From assembly GCA_020744425.1 (NCBI GenBank), contig JAGMUV010000017.1, positions 1,054,001-1,118,000 on the forward strand: a DNA stretch of 64,000 nucleotides. The letters run 5' to 3'. The notes under the pieces are model-generated. The model ran no database searches. It saw only the letters and a program-made list of their open reading frames with translations, and was not told where the DNA came from. The stretch comes from Dactylonectria macrodidyma. Taxonomy: Eukaryota > Ascomycota > Sordariomycetes > Hypocreales > Nectriaceae. Positions within the stretch are counted from its first letter, which is position 1. Every line of letters begins with the position of its first letter. The position numbers and the translations under genes were made by a program. Below, one piece after another: positions 9,837-20,295 of this stretch.

Positions 9837-10464
9837 TTGTCTCTTCTTGTACTCAACACTACTCAAATACTCATGTTAAGCTTGATTTATGTAAAGGGAA
9901 CTCGTGGTGATGGCGAATGCTTGTGACAGAAGAGCCACCTCGGCCACAGCCCAGATACCGGCTCTTTGCCTGGACCCCTTACCCGAGGCGCTCAACCACC
10001 CCCAAAACAACGCAGAACCCTGTCCCAACGCCTGACCCAGTGTATATGCGAGGGAGAAAGAATTCACCCATCGTCAGAGGCAATAGGGCGTGCAGGTAGC
10101 TAGCTACGTGAGCCCCAGCTTTCGTTTCTATCACAGCCCTTGACCCACTCAGTCCCACCCACCCCCGTCATGGCCCCTTGCGTTGTTCCAGAGAAGTGGC
10201 TTGGCTCTTGCAGAAGATAGTCCATATGAATCCTAGTCATGCTCTCCAGGTGCCGGCCGGCGACGAGGAGAATTGGGGTGTGTAATTGGGGGGTGTACAT
10301 CGCAAGAGACCCATGGCTAGATATAAATACAATGCTGCATCCTCCAAATGCTCCCTGCAAGTCCATTTGCACATCATCACACCAATCACCGAGCAAGCCT
10401 TATACGTAACCACCAGTCGAATTGAGCCATTGCCCTTCCGCCTCTCGGTCCCAACACCAACAAC
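9837..10464. other. intergenic with a TATA-like element
   Basis: Nothing coding is recognised. GATATAAATAC near 10320 is a plausible TATA element for the Cys-rich gene at 10465. Confidence 0.4.
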
Positions 10465-11110
10465 ATGAAAAGCAATAATAAGAACGGCAAACACCTTCAA
10501 TTGCCATCTCTAGGCAAAAGACCCTCCCAGAACGGTCTCCAAGACCCTCGAAAGACAAAGAGCCCTCGCTTAGGGGCCAAAGTTGAGAAGGAGAACGAGC
10601 AAGTACCCGGGTGGGAACTAGCACCAGCTGAAGCTTATGAGAAGCAACCTGACGAGGAGGGCCCATGGCCTATAAGTTATAGAAGGTCAGGAGGTGGGGG
10701 TAAGAATTACGTTTATAAAAAGGCAAGAAAGCAGAACGAACCAGTTGAGCACAGGATTTTTTGTTGCTTCTGTACTAGACACCGGACATTTTTTAAAAGC
10801 AGTGTCCCTGATGGAGATCCTTGGTGTCGCGCATGTGGGAGGAGACAATGCCACATGTGCATTGTTCAGCTCGAGTGAGGCCCTACCCAGAGTGGTGTAG
10901 ACGCAGACGCAGACGCCAGGCTAGAGGCGTGCCAATCATGTCCCGTTTTGGCCTGCGATACCGAGGGCGAAGAGTGGTGTTGCCAATGTGCGGGGTACGT
11001 TGGGCGCACAAATCACACACAAGAAATGCAGTAAATGTGAGCACTACCCTTGTATAGTTTGTCTGGCAAGGCGCACAGAGGATGAAATGAAGAAGAGCCA
11101 GGCGATTTAG
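10465..11110 (+). CDS. Cys-rich probable zinc-ribbon protein, 3' part uncertain
   Basis: Exon 1 (10465-10874) encodes a Lys/Pro-rich N-terminus and a first Cys cluster (CCFC, then CRACG and CHMC). A 45-nt intron (GTGAGG...GCCAG, 10875-10919) removes an in-frame TGA and leads to a second cluster (CQSC, WCCQC). Beyond 10995 a third cluster (KCSKCEHYPCIVC) is readable only in another frame. The only donor nearby (GTACGT at 10995) would need a 29-nt intron and still gives the wrong phase. The cluster order resembles fungal multi-zinc-ribbon proteins. Either an intron I cannot place or a frameshift lies near 11000. Confidence 0.5.
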
Positions 11111-11269
11111 AGACGGACAAAATGAGTGGTGATATGTCAGTTATCACAAAGAAATATGCTCGACCACCATTCCTTCATGCCTCATTCAAACCTCATAAGT
11201 GCTAATTAAGAAGTGCTGACTTGAAACACGAGCGCAATAATACCAGCCCTCGTGAAGAAATTGCCAAAA

Positions 11270-11985
11270 TCAAGCCGTGTCTGGGATCTTAGGTGTTGGG
11301 GGCCAATAAATTGGTTTGCCGAACTCGCATTCGAGGTCTAGAGAAAGCACATCAAAATCAAGCCAAAGATTCCCGTCATTGCTCGGCAATTTGTACGCTA
11401 CTCCCCGGTTTCCGTAGAGTGCTTCCAGGATTCTGAAGAGCAGATTGCGAAGAGTAATAACGGCTAATTGAGGCAAGTCTCGAGACAAGTAATCGTATGC
11501 TTGAGAAGGGAGCATATCCGGAAATACTTCTTTACAAAAGGAAATATACTCGTGTAACAGCAAGGTTCTCTCACGGTCGTCGTATTCGCGGATTGGGGTC
11601 TTTGGAGGGGTCTTTGGGGGCGTTTTGGGGCTGTGTTGCTTTCGGTAGTTCTGAAGGTGCTGAGTTTATTAGTACTACTTGTGCGAGTAACTGGAAGTTG
11701 GCATACCTTTAGTCCTTGGGCATTGCCATCAGAAACGGAATGGATTTGGAGGGTTCGGGGGGGGAAGCTATTGAGCTCTGAACGCTCTGATGATGAAATT
11801 TCATCCGTCGAAGAAATGAGCTGGGGTAGCTCGTCTTCTGAGAACTCTGAGGAAAAGAGAGTGTGTACATCAAGTGGTGGAACACCGGGTATAGAGAGAA
11901 AGAGGAGCAGCAGTACAGACTTCGAAATATCGGAGATAGAGAGAAGATCTTGCAGCAGACGATGGAGACGCAGAGTGTTTGCCAT
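11270..11985 (-). CDS. two-exon protein of unknown function, 222 aa
   Basis: Exons 11985-11707 and 11659-11270 join across a 47-nt intron with a GTATGC donor, a CTAAT branch site and a CTCAG acceptor. Exon 2 opens with a KTPPKTPPKTP linker, then a predicted helical segment (LLLHEYISFCKEVFPDMLPS) and a C-terminal part with WLDFDVLSLDLECEFG. The N-terminal part is Leu/Ser/Glu-rich. No family, signal peptide or membrane segment is recognised. Confidence 0.55.
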
Positions 11986-12743
11986 GGTTGGCCTTGGAAG
12001 ATTGAAGACGGAGGGTGCTGGAGGAGAAACTTACGGGGCACGACCTATATTTGTGACATGAGCGATCTCTCTTAGGGGAAACGCCTCTCAGTCGGAGTTT
12101 GCATTGGCCGAGACTGCCGCTCGCCATCTCGCACGCAAGCCTGGGGACCTGACCTGTGGTCCGAGAAGAAGCAAAGCCATTGATGTTGGAGGCAGAATTC
12201 GCAGTCAAGGCGGTAAGACGAGGGTCCTGCACGAACTCGAGGCGAGGGATGGCCCAACCTCTCCACCTGGGCCCATGTCTCGTCTCTATCCTCACCCCCC
12301 TCCTAGACGCTCTATCCCTGTCCCTGACCTGGTGGTTCTGGAGCATACCCGCCAGCCTTGAGGGATCTACATGGTGGTTTAAGTGCATGCAATCTCGACC
12401 CTGTTTGACGGCTCAGCTTTCCTCGTGCCATCGCCTCTATCCTAACATCGGTAGGTCTCTGCCGCCGGTTCCACTCCTCCACGGTTGCACAGTCGGAAAC
12501 GCAGACTTGTGAGTAGGGGGTACGCAAGAGCCAACACTAGCTCGAGGCAAGCTGATCCTCTTGCTCCAACCCGCAACCTCGCCTGGCGAAAAGTTTCTCT
12601 CTTCAATCTTTCAAACGAAACTCCAACATTGCCATGGACTACAAACAATTTGAGTATTCGCTCGTACACTAACAGTAGACCTCGGTGGTCCGGCTCCACT
12701 CCTTCTCGGGGAGAAGCAGGGCAAGAAAACTGTTGCTCTGAAG
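11986..12743. other. intergenic with a decayed copy of the next gene's start
   Basis: At 12634 a short frame begins MDYKQFEYS, almost identical to MDYKRFEYV at the start of the gene at 12744, and stops after a few codons. Nothing else is recognised. Confidence 0.4.
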
Positions 12744-14198
12744 ATGGATTACAAACGGTTTGAGTACGTCTTTCTCACTAAACGCAAGACGAGCACGACG
12801 GGCATGTCGTCCCATTTTTCAGGAAATTTCCTGTTCCTATCAGCCGAAGGTATTCACTCTACTCAATCAGATGAGGAACGCTTCCTGATGAAGTATGCCC
12901 CGGGTTTTGTAAAAAAGGTTGATCTTGGAAGGTCAGAATGGCAGCAAGTTTACGCGCCTGAGAATCAATTGTGAGAGAAATACGCTTCTAAACTCATGTG
13001 GATGGCTAATTCAGTTTCAGCCTGTTCAAGTTCGACCCATGGCGACGCTTTGCTACCTTGAAGTGTGTTGGAGATGGGCATTACAGAGCAAGAGCTGAGA
13101 TGCCTCCAGAGACAAAGGAAGTGAAGGTAGAGCTGCGCAAGGGAATGCACAGACGGCCACTGGGAACAGCTCAAGAGAAAACACAACTATTTCCCAACGG
13201 CATACTCAACGGCCACAAAATCTTCCACATCGACTTCAAGCTTCATGAGAGCATTACAGATCACATGCTGTTCTTCTCCAGCGAAGGCAATATCGAAGTC
13301 GCGACTGACCCGTTCTTGAGATACGGCGATTGCTGCAAGTTCCATCGGTTTCGCGACACTGGAAGCGACGAGGCATCCAATGCATCTCAGAAAACCCCAA
13401 GAATGTCCACCACAGACTGGCCGCAGACAAGCATCCCGGAATTCAGTTCGACAGACCGCTACTTGACTGAATTTTTGCAGCCAAGTGTGTCCGGACATGG
13501 CTCGCAACCCGGTACCCCGGCGGAACCACACCCAGCTGTTTCGACTGGCGAGTCACCGGTGTCAGATGGGAGAGAGACCGTTCAGGAGTGAGTTCCTTTC
13601 GCCACGAAACAATAAAGACTAACGCCCGCTAGTACGGTCGAAGAAGCGTTACCAACGAACCAGACTCCGCGCAACGAAGTTTCGACACCTGAGCCAGCCA
13701 GAGATGGCCCTCGGGTTCCAGGAGCCCACAACACGAGCGTGTCGCACGAAGTGCGTCAGACTACTCGAGAGGCATCAAACGAGATGTCCGAAGCACACAC
13801 GGTACCGAATACAGATAACGATACTCGAACTCAAGTAGTGACTGAAGCGCTCAGAGATACTACTACGACCGGCGAAGGCGTTCGAAACGCGACAAGGTGT
13901 GACATCGAGCATCAGGTGAGGATATGGCTCACGACGGAGACGGAAGTGGAGGCATCCGCACTTTGCAAACGTTATCCAGAATATACGTTCGGAAGTCTGA
14001 GGAAGATCTGGCAAACTGTGAAGAAGAAATTAAAGGAATCTGGTTATTCCGGTTCCTTGGCGTCTCTTACAGGGTAAGTCTACCGAGATATCTATTTCTA
14101 CTGTGCTAAATCTTGTCAGGCAAAGAATGGCATTGGAATCAACGACATTCACTAGATCAATGGATGTCGTAGGAACTACGATCATTGTCGGACAGTGA
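12744..14198 (+). CDS. four-exon protein of unknown function, 437 aa
   Basis: Exons 12744-12970, 13021-13587, 13633-14073 and 14120-14198 join in frame. All three introns are 45-50 nt with GTGAGA, GTGAGT and GTAAGT donors and CTAAT/CTAAC/CTAAA branch sites. The N-terminal 220 residues look globular, with two FxSxEG motifs (FLFLSAEGIHS and LFFSSEGNIEV), possibly a duplicated fold. A long Ser/Thr/Pro/Glu-rich linker follows. The C-terminus carries a helical basic segment (RYPEYTFGSLRKIWQTVKKK) that could be DNA- or protein-binding. No family is recognised. Confidence 0.65.
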
Positions 14199-14613
14199 TA
14201 TAGCTAGGATAGGGGAATATGTTCATCCTGTAATATATTGTTAATTGCCTCGATGATTTACCCTTTCTTGCCCTCGATTTGCCTCGCTACCCCTTGACCC
14301 CGATTTCAACGGCACGCCACGCACCCAAACAATATCGGGGCAATCGTTCCCAGCCTGACGCCTTTCATCGGACCCTTGTAACAAGCGACTAGTAGGGTTT
14401 TCGCATGGGGCATGGTCGATACTTGTGACAGTAATTTTTATGTTTTTGGTTTATGTAAATTGGAGTTCTTAGTTCTCATCCCGACTTTAATCTGTTCCCT
14501 TCGCGTCAGATTTAGATAAATCTCCTGTGCCCGTGAGCTATTGCCTCCCGTTTGATCTTTCTCGAAGCGCCGAACCCTGGATTCAGCTTTCTTAGCGGTG
14601 TGACAGGGCCTGA

Positions 14614-14800
14614 ATGTGCATGCTTTTGCCCCGTGCTCTTCATACTTGGCCAGAACATGGTCGAGAACATGATCGAGGAGCGACGGGTGCTGCTGCACCA
14701 GCTGCAGGAGAAGCCCTCTGACGACCGCCGTTGCCGTCCTCCGCGTGTCGTAGCCAGAGTCGCAGAAGAAGTACGCGAGCGTCTGGTAAGGGCTGCTACT
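14614..14800 (-). pseudogene. NACHT-domain relic
   Basis: The translated segment with TLAYFFCDSGYDTRRTATAV followed by VVRGLLLQLVQQHPSLLDHV matches the region after Walker A in fungal NACHT NLRs (pattern YFFCQ..D.R...A.AVLRGL...L....P.L). No P-loop, Walker B or downstream NACHT sequence is adjacent, so this is an isolated fragment of a former NLR gene. Confidence 0.6.
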
Positions 14801-14880
14801 GTCAATGCCACCTCTATTCCGTTTGATCATGAATCCGCTTGGTGCGACGCCTGCACACTGCGACTCAAGTGGTAGTGGCA

Positions 14881-15547
14881 ATCCAAGGGGAAACTGCGCT
14901 AAATGGATGCATGGACGGTTACCCCTTCACCTCGGAGCGAGCCTTCACACCCCCTCCCCCCTGTGCGGGTCACAAACGCCAAGCCTTGGAGCTCACCTCG
15001 ACCTAAGTACCGTGCCGTGGTCAGTGTGTACTGATGCGTTGGATTGATAGCCCAATGCTGCCCTCACTGAGCCACCCAACCACCCAGCTGTCCTAGAAGA
15101 TGCGAAGCCCCCCAATGGCTTTCAATGAGTTGATTCATCTCAACAGTTGGTACAGTGTCAGGCTTCACCGGGGTGGGGGTGGGGAGGGGCGTTCAAATCT
15201 CACGCTGCCGGTTCCATCAAACCCAACGTACTACAATAGGTGCGAGAGTCTCCTCGCAGGTGCCATTGTGTGCCAGGTGATGGCTGCTCTTACATGCAAT
15301 GGCCACTGAAATGTTTGTTCCCACAAATGAAAGACGAGGCCGAGAGCTGAGGTATTCTCCCTGGTAGCTCATCCCAAGGATCATGAGGCTAGTCGAATTG
15401 TGGCTGCAATGCAATGGGGGGGCTCTGACTGAAGACTGCAGGATCATACTTTGCCAACAAGGCTGGGAGTACATAAGGGGTTAAGATCCCTTGGATTGCC
15501 TCGGGCAATTCCTTCCTTAACCATCTCTTCCACCAAATAATTCATCA
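14881..15547. other. intergenic, nothing recognised
   Basis: No supported gene. The last 80 bases form the probable leader of the 94-aa gene. Confidence 0.4.
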
Positions 15548-15879
15548 ATGGCGCCTCCCGTCGGTGGTCAAGGCGAGTCATTCCTCAGCAACCTACCATA
15601 TGTGCTAACACATAGATAGAAGAACCCGACCAAAAACTCGATCTAGCCAAGGCAACTCTACCTACTCCGCCTGACAGTCCCAACCAGCGATCGGAAACGA
15701 ACGATGAGCAAACACCTCCTGCTTCCACTGTCATTGATGATTGCAGTGCCAGTGAGCAGGAAATAAATCCAGCACCTCACGGCCCTGCAGATTGCAAAAG
15801 ACTTTTTACACATAGTGTGCAGTGTGTTGGATCGAATGCTCCGTCGGAGCGCATTCGAGCATGGCTTCAACAACTCTAA
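15548..15879 (+). CDS. small protein, 94 aa, with a probable GC-AG intron
   Basis: Exon 1 (15548-15572, starting MAPPVGGQ) joins exon 2 (15620-15879) across a 47-nt intron with AG|GCGAGT at the 5' side, GCTAAC as branch site and ATAG as acceptor. A GTCAAG donor 8 nt upstream would also keep the frame. Exon 2 contains TLPTPPDSPNQ, VIDDC and a C-terminal amphipathic helix (SERIRAWLQQL). There is no signal peptide. The uninterrupted frame after splicing and the strong branch site support a real gene of unknown function. Confidence 0.5.
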
Positions 15880-15999
15880 GCCAGGATGCAAGATCTGATA
15901 TCGCACGCATTCATTTGAGTGCTAGCGACGATACAGTAAAACCTAGCTTGCATGCGAAACAGTTCAAACCCATCACCGTCCCTAGAGTTTAGCCAAAAA

Positions 16000-17109
16000 T
16001 CAGCCAGTTCTTCGCTGTCCACGTGTGTGTGCAAAAACATCCTTAATATCATCTGATGACAATCCTAACAATAAGCACATCACCAGGAGAAATCGTGACT
16101 TCCTAGCGCTGAGGAATCCTGCGGGTATTCCAAAGCTCACCCCATCCGATGTGCAGTACCCTGATACTGACTGGCAACACACGACAACGGGTATGTTGCC
16201 GGGATTCATCGTTTTCAGTGATTCTTGAGGCCAGTAACCCGAACCTAGGGCATCAAGAACGACTCCGCCGTTCCCGGCATTGATCGCGTCGTTGAAAGCT
16301 TTAGAAGAAACCCCTAAGTCAGCGGAGAATTTTGGGACGTAAGGGAGCTTTTGAGGCAGGTCGATGTTGCGAATGTCCATATAGCGATGGCCTAGAGGTC
16401 GGGCGGCGGGGAAAGTGAAGACGGGTTTGGCATTCACAAATCTTCCCAAGGGTCCCGAGTTTGGTGCTTCGAATGCGTTTATCCGATTGCAGTCCGTTTT
16501 TTCCGTAAAGTATGCAGGCAAGATATATCCTCCAGATACAACTAGAGCCCCGCGACCCATTGCTTCATCATGGACGAGTAATTCGACTAAGAAAAGAAAG
16601 TTCCCTGGACCATCTCCACTAATGGCTGTAAGGGGAAGCATTGCCCCAATCACCCCAATTGCTTTGTTGCTATTGCTTGTAGCATCAAGCGCGTATGCTA
16701 CCACCGACAGTGCGTCCGTTCCATTGACAACTCCCACAGCTTTGACACCAGGCTTTTTCAGCTCAGACTGAACCAATTGGCACAGTTTGAGGATGTCCGT
16801 GTCGCTAAGATCGATGCTGTCTTTCGATAAGAAGGGGATTGTGACAATGTTTGCTATCTCATGAACACCTGGTGTGGCTTTGACCAGTTCATCGATTGCA
16901 TAAACAGCACTTTCGTAGTTGGTCATTTCTCGTGGAGAAGGGGCGTGGCCGAGTACTGTCCCTCCCGTTGCAATGATAACGATTGTTGGTTTGCTTGAGA
17001 CATGTTGACCGCTCTGAGGTGCATTCATTGTATCGAGACGTATTGAGTGCAGCCAGCTCTCAAGATCGAATTGTATTCTTGCTGAGGGAGGCAGCGTATT
17101 TGTAGGCAA
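16000..17109 (-). CDS. L-asparaginase family protein with altered catalytic positions
   Basis: A single-exon frame of 369 aa matches type I/II L-asparaginases (hydrolysis of Asn to Asp and ammonia) over its whole length. ATGGTV at residues 47-52 carries the nucleophile Thr, the GTD of the second motif is at 130-132, followed by GAMLPLTAISGDGPGN near 155-170 and a C-terminal FGIPAGFLS. The second motif, usually HGTDT, reads NGTDA. The region that normally supplies the catalytic Lys (before GRGALVV) reads HDEAMGRG, with acidic residues and no Lys. No secretion signal is seen, and the internal Met at residue 28 is an alternative start. It may have reduced or changed activity. No intron is present. 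Confidence 0.85.
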   Translation of the reverse strand: MPTNTLPPSARIQFDLESWLHSIRLDTMNAPQSGQHVSSKPTIVIIATGGTVLGHAPSPREMTNYESAVYAIDELVKATPGVHEIANIVTIPFLSKDSIDLSDTDILKLCQLVQSELKKPGVKAVGVVNGTDALSVVAYALDATSNSNKAIGVIGAMLPLTAISGDGPGNFLFLVELLVHDEAMGRGALVVSGGYILPAYFTEKTDCNRINAFEAPNSGPLGRFVNAKPVFTFPAARPLGHRYMDIRNIDLPQKLPYVPKFSADLGVSSKAFNDAINAGNGGVVLDALGSGYWPQESLKTMNPGNIPVVVCCQSVSGYCTSDGVSFGIPAGFLSARKSRFLLVMCLLLGLSSDDIKDVFAHTRGQRRTG

Positions 17110-17491
17110 GTGGGGAGGTTGCCGATCGAAAATTCATCACTTTTTAGCTCATACGGTGAACAAGCCCCTCAAGAAGCCCCTCAAGAGGTACTTTCACATC
17201 ACCAAGCGATATCACACACACCATTCACCCCCCTTGTCACCGAATTTCAGGTCGCATGCATGAGACGGGTCATGCTTATTATTGCAAGGTCCACTCCTCA
17301 TCCATTCGGTACGCATGCTGCAGGGGCCACACAGCCATTCCAGCGAGGGGGGTGTATTGTACAATGGTGGGGTGTGCTCCTGGGCCAGAGGTGAACAATT
17401 CCGGTTTAAAAGGGCAGTCAGAACCCGCCAGACATTCGACGACATTACAGAAGTCCTCTACTCTCGCCAGACTGAAGCTCCGAGGACTCTG
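17110..17491. other. intergenic, divergent promoter region
   Basis: This stretch lies between the divergent asparaginase-like and C2H2 genes. No further gene is recognised; TTTAAAAGGGCAG near 17404 may be the core promoter of the C2H2 gene. Confidence 0.35.
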
Positions 17492-19518
17492 ATGGGCCAA
17501 CCCTCCGACCAGAACTCTCCGCCCCTAATCCTATTCGACGAAGGCTATCAACTAGAACGGTTACGCAGCGCCGCTGAATTGCGGTAAGATCCGCAATCCC
17601 CTATGCAGTATTCATGTCATAAATAACATTTATATTCAGGACACACATAGAGGAACACTGCAGGCTGTTCTAGGTCTTTAAGGGAAGAATGGTTCAACAC
17701 GAGCTGCAGTGCAGTGCGAGCCATTGCCCATCTCAAGAGCATGCCTTTTCTTCTCAAGGCAATCTGAACCGTCACATGAGAATTATACATCAAGTACCGT
17801 ACACTCCTTCTGAACGCATCAGAAAGGTCTTTACTTGCCTCTTTTCAGGGTGTAAAAGGACCTTCATAACCGAACAAGACCTCGAAAGACACCGGAATGT
17901 TCATATGGGGGTTTGGCAGTGCAAGGAGACCGATTGCAGCTGGTCGAATCGAGCCAGTCGGGGCGAAAGCAAATATGTTATTCATATGCGCGCGTCACAT
18001 GGTATATCTTTACCTCCCACACCGAGAGAGGTCTTTGGTTGCAAATTTCCGGACTGTGGGAGGTACCTCACAACTAAGTCGATTCTCAAGCGGCATCTGG
18101 AGCTTCATGACACCCAAGAGATGCCAGAGCCACAGCTCATCCCCCAGCAGATCCCTCAACTCGATTATCAAGGCAGTCAATCGTCTCAGCAATACACCAA
18201 CATAGATGAAATTCAAGTGACGGCAGGGCACCAAACCAATTCACACCTCTTATATCAGGACGATCAAGATCCTTGCCAATGGGTCGCTGCCACCAACATA
18301 GAGGTGGTTAATATGATGGCAGAGCTCCCACCTATCCGTCAGCTTCATGATCAAGGCAGTCAACTGCCCCAGCAAAGTGTCAACATGGCGAGCGTTAAAT
18401 TTACGGCAGGGCACCCAGCCAATTCACACCTCTTCTATCAGGACGATCAAGGTCCTTGCCAATTGATTGCTGCCCCCAACACAGAGGTTGTTGAAATGGT
18501 AGCTGAGCTCCCAGCGAACAGCAGCTACACCAACGAGATGGGCCTCACCCAAGTGGGTGAGAACATGGCTCTGGACTCGGCAGTACCCCAGAATCTCTTC
18601 AATCTTAGGAACATGAATTCTACTTTGTCATCAGATACTGTCTTAGCTTTCCAGGATCAGGTTCAGGTCCAAGAAGAGGTCGAGCCTGGGCACGCCAGGA
18701 CTGAACAATGCCCCAGACCCTCCACTAGGAACTCCATGGACACCAGCGACTATATGCGATGCCTAGGCAAGGCGAGTCTCGATCATGGCGGCGACAGCAT
18801 GTCTCAAAGCCCAACGACGTTCACTCTTCGCAAATATCAGCAACCACATGCCGCGCCCAGACGAGAAGGGCCCGGTACAAACGGACGAGAGCAGAGTCCA
18901 GACCCCGACGATATCTCGGAGCTCTTTCTTGGTACTAGCAACTGTACACCATGGCTAGGCGAAACAAGCCTCGATAAGAACTTGATTCTGATTCTCCAGC
19001 CACCCTTCATGAACGTCTCATCCTTAGACGAAACGGGTGTCGCCCAAATGGACGAGAGCGTGGTTCCAAGCCTGATACTGCCTCAAACACTCCTCACGGA
19101 TGTCAACAACTACACACCGTACCCAGATGAGAGCATGGCCCAGAACCTGGCGATTCCCGAAGGACTCTCTATGGGCGCTAGCAACTCTGCACTACAGCTA
19201 GAAGGCACCCCGGACCTAATCATGCCCTCCACACTCCTTACGGATCTTAACAACTACACACCATACTTGGACGAAATGGGCCCGGCGATTCGCCATGCAC
19301 TCTCTATAAGCACTAGCAGCTATGACTCAGACGAAATGTGCCTCACCCAAGTGAACGAAAGCGTGACCCAGAGCCTAGCCATTCCCCAGGGACTCTCTAT
19401 AGGCGCTGGCAACAGCACACCGCAGCATATCCCTCTGTCTCACCGAACGAGAACATCAGAACCCAACAATGCCTCAGACACTCTCCATGGTCAGCTTCCA
19501 GTTCATCCTTCAGCTTAA
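17492..19518 (+). CDS. C2H2 zinc-finger protein with a low-complexity, internally repeated tail
   Basis: The open frame from 17689 encodes 609 aa. At least three fingers lie in the first 150 residues: a Cys/His unit ending NLNRHMRIIH, a typical CLFSGCKRTF...HRNVH, and CKFPDCGRYL...HLELH. The tail is Gln/Ser/Thr-rich and holds imperfect repeats (NSHLFYQDDQGPCQ twice; LLTDVNNYTPY-type blocks). An upstream exon (17492-17583) starts MGQPSDQNSPPL. With its best intron (17584-17639) the frame runs in register into the finger frame but meets TAG at 17671. An alternative acceptor at 17687 bypasses the stop and joins directly to the Met at 17689. Translation may otherwise begin at 17689. Probable DNA-binding regulator. 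Confidence 0.65.
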
Positions 19519-20295
19519 CGACTAAGGCAGTCAACTGCCTTAGTAATATGCTAAAATGGATAGCATTGGAGGAAGGATGGAAGTCCAATTCAATCTTCGT
19601 CTACTCCCATGTTATGTCAATTGGGCCTCTAATTTGGATGAGGAAATACCGTGGCATTTTGCACTAAATAATATCGCATATGGTACATCGAAGTAGTAAA
19701 TTGCGTGGTTTATCGCTATTCTTCAATAATTTAATATAAAGCTATTTTAATGCTTAAGAAAATCGTGAGTGTGTCGCCTAGGAGGCAGTAGCCAGGGCTA
19801 TCTTAATCGGTCATCACTCCTTCCCACAGTTGGCATTGTCCCTTGTTGCCCTACCCAGGCGCATCTAGACACCGGTTACCTAACTTAGCCCGAGGTTCAA
19901 CGTACGGATCCCACCAACCCCAACCTGCCATCGCATACAACTCCCATTTTTTAACAGACCTGTGTGGACAAAACTCACTGTCAAGAGGCATGTCGAGGAC
20001 CCAAACTATATGTCAGCAATCCACGCTGTCTGTAGAGTTGGTCATAATGTTATTGGTACATGTTTGTACTATTTTTATGCCTCGACAGAAGTCCAAAAGC
20101 AGCGCCACTCCCACCTTCCCCCGCTTTTTTGGTAGGTAGGTACCTTCCGTTGAACCGTCGGTCAAACCTCGGGCCCGGATAAATAGAGCGCGGAATACCC
20201 TCCATCCCAGCTCCACCATCTCACCCCAACATTCTGCATCCGCTCTGCATTCATCTCTAGCCATCTAATCAATTGCCAACAACCCGTATTCTACC
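19519..20295. other. intergenic with a core promoter near 20180
   Basis: AT-rich 3' flank of the C2H2 gene, then a GATAAATAG element near 20178 that is a plausible TATA box for the JmjC gene. No other gene is recognised. Confidence 0.4.
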
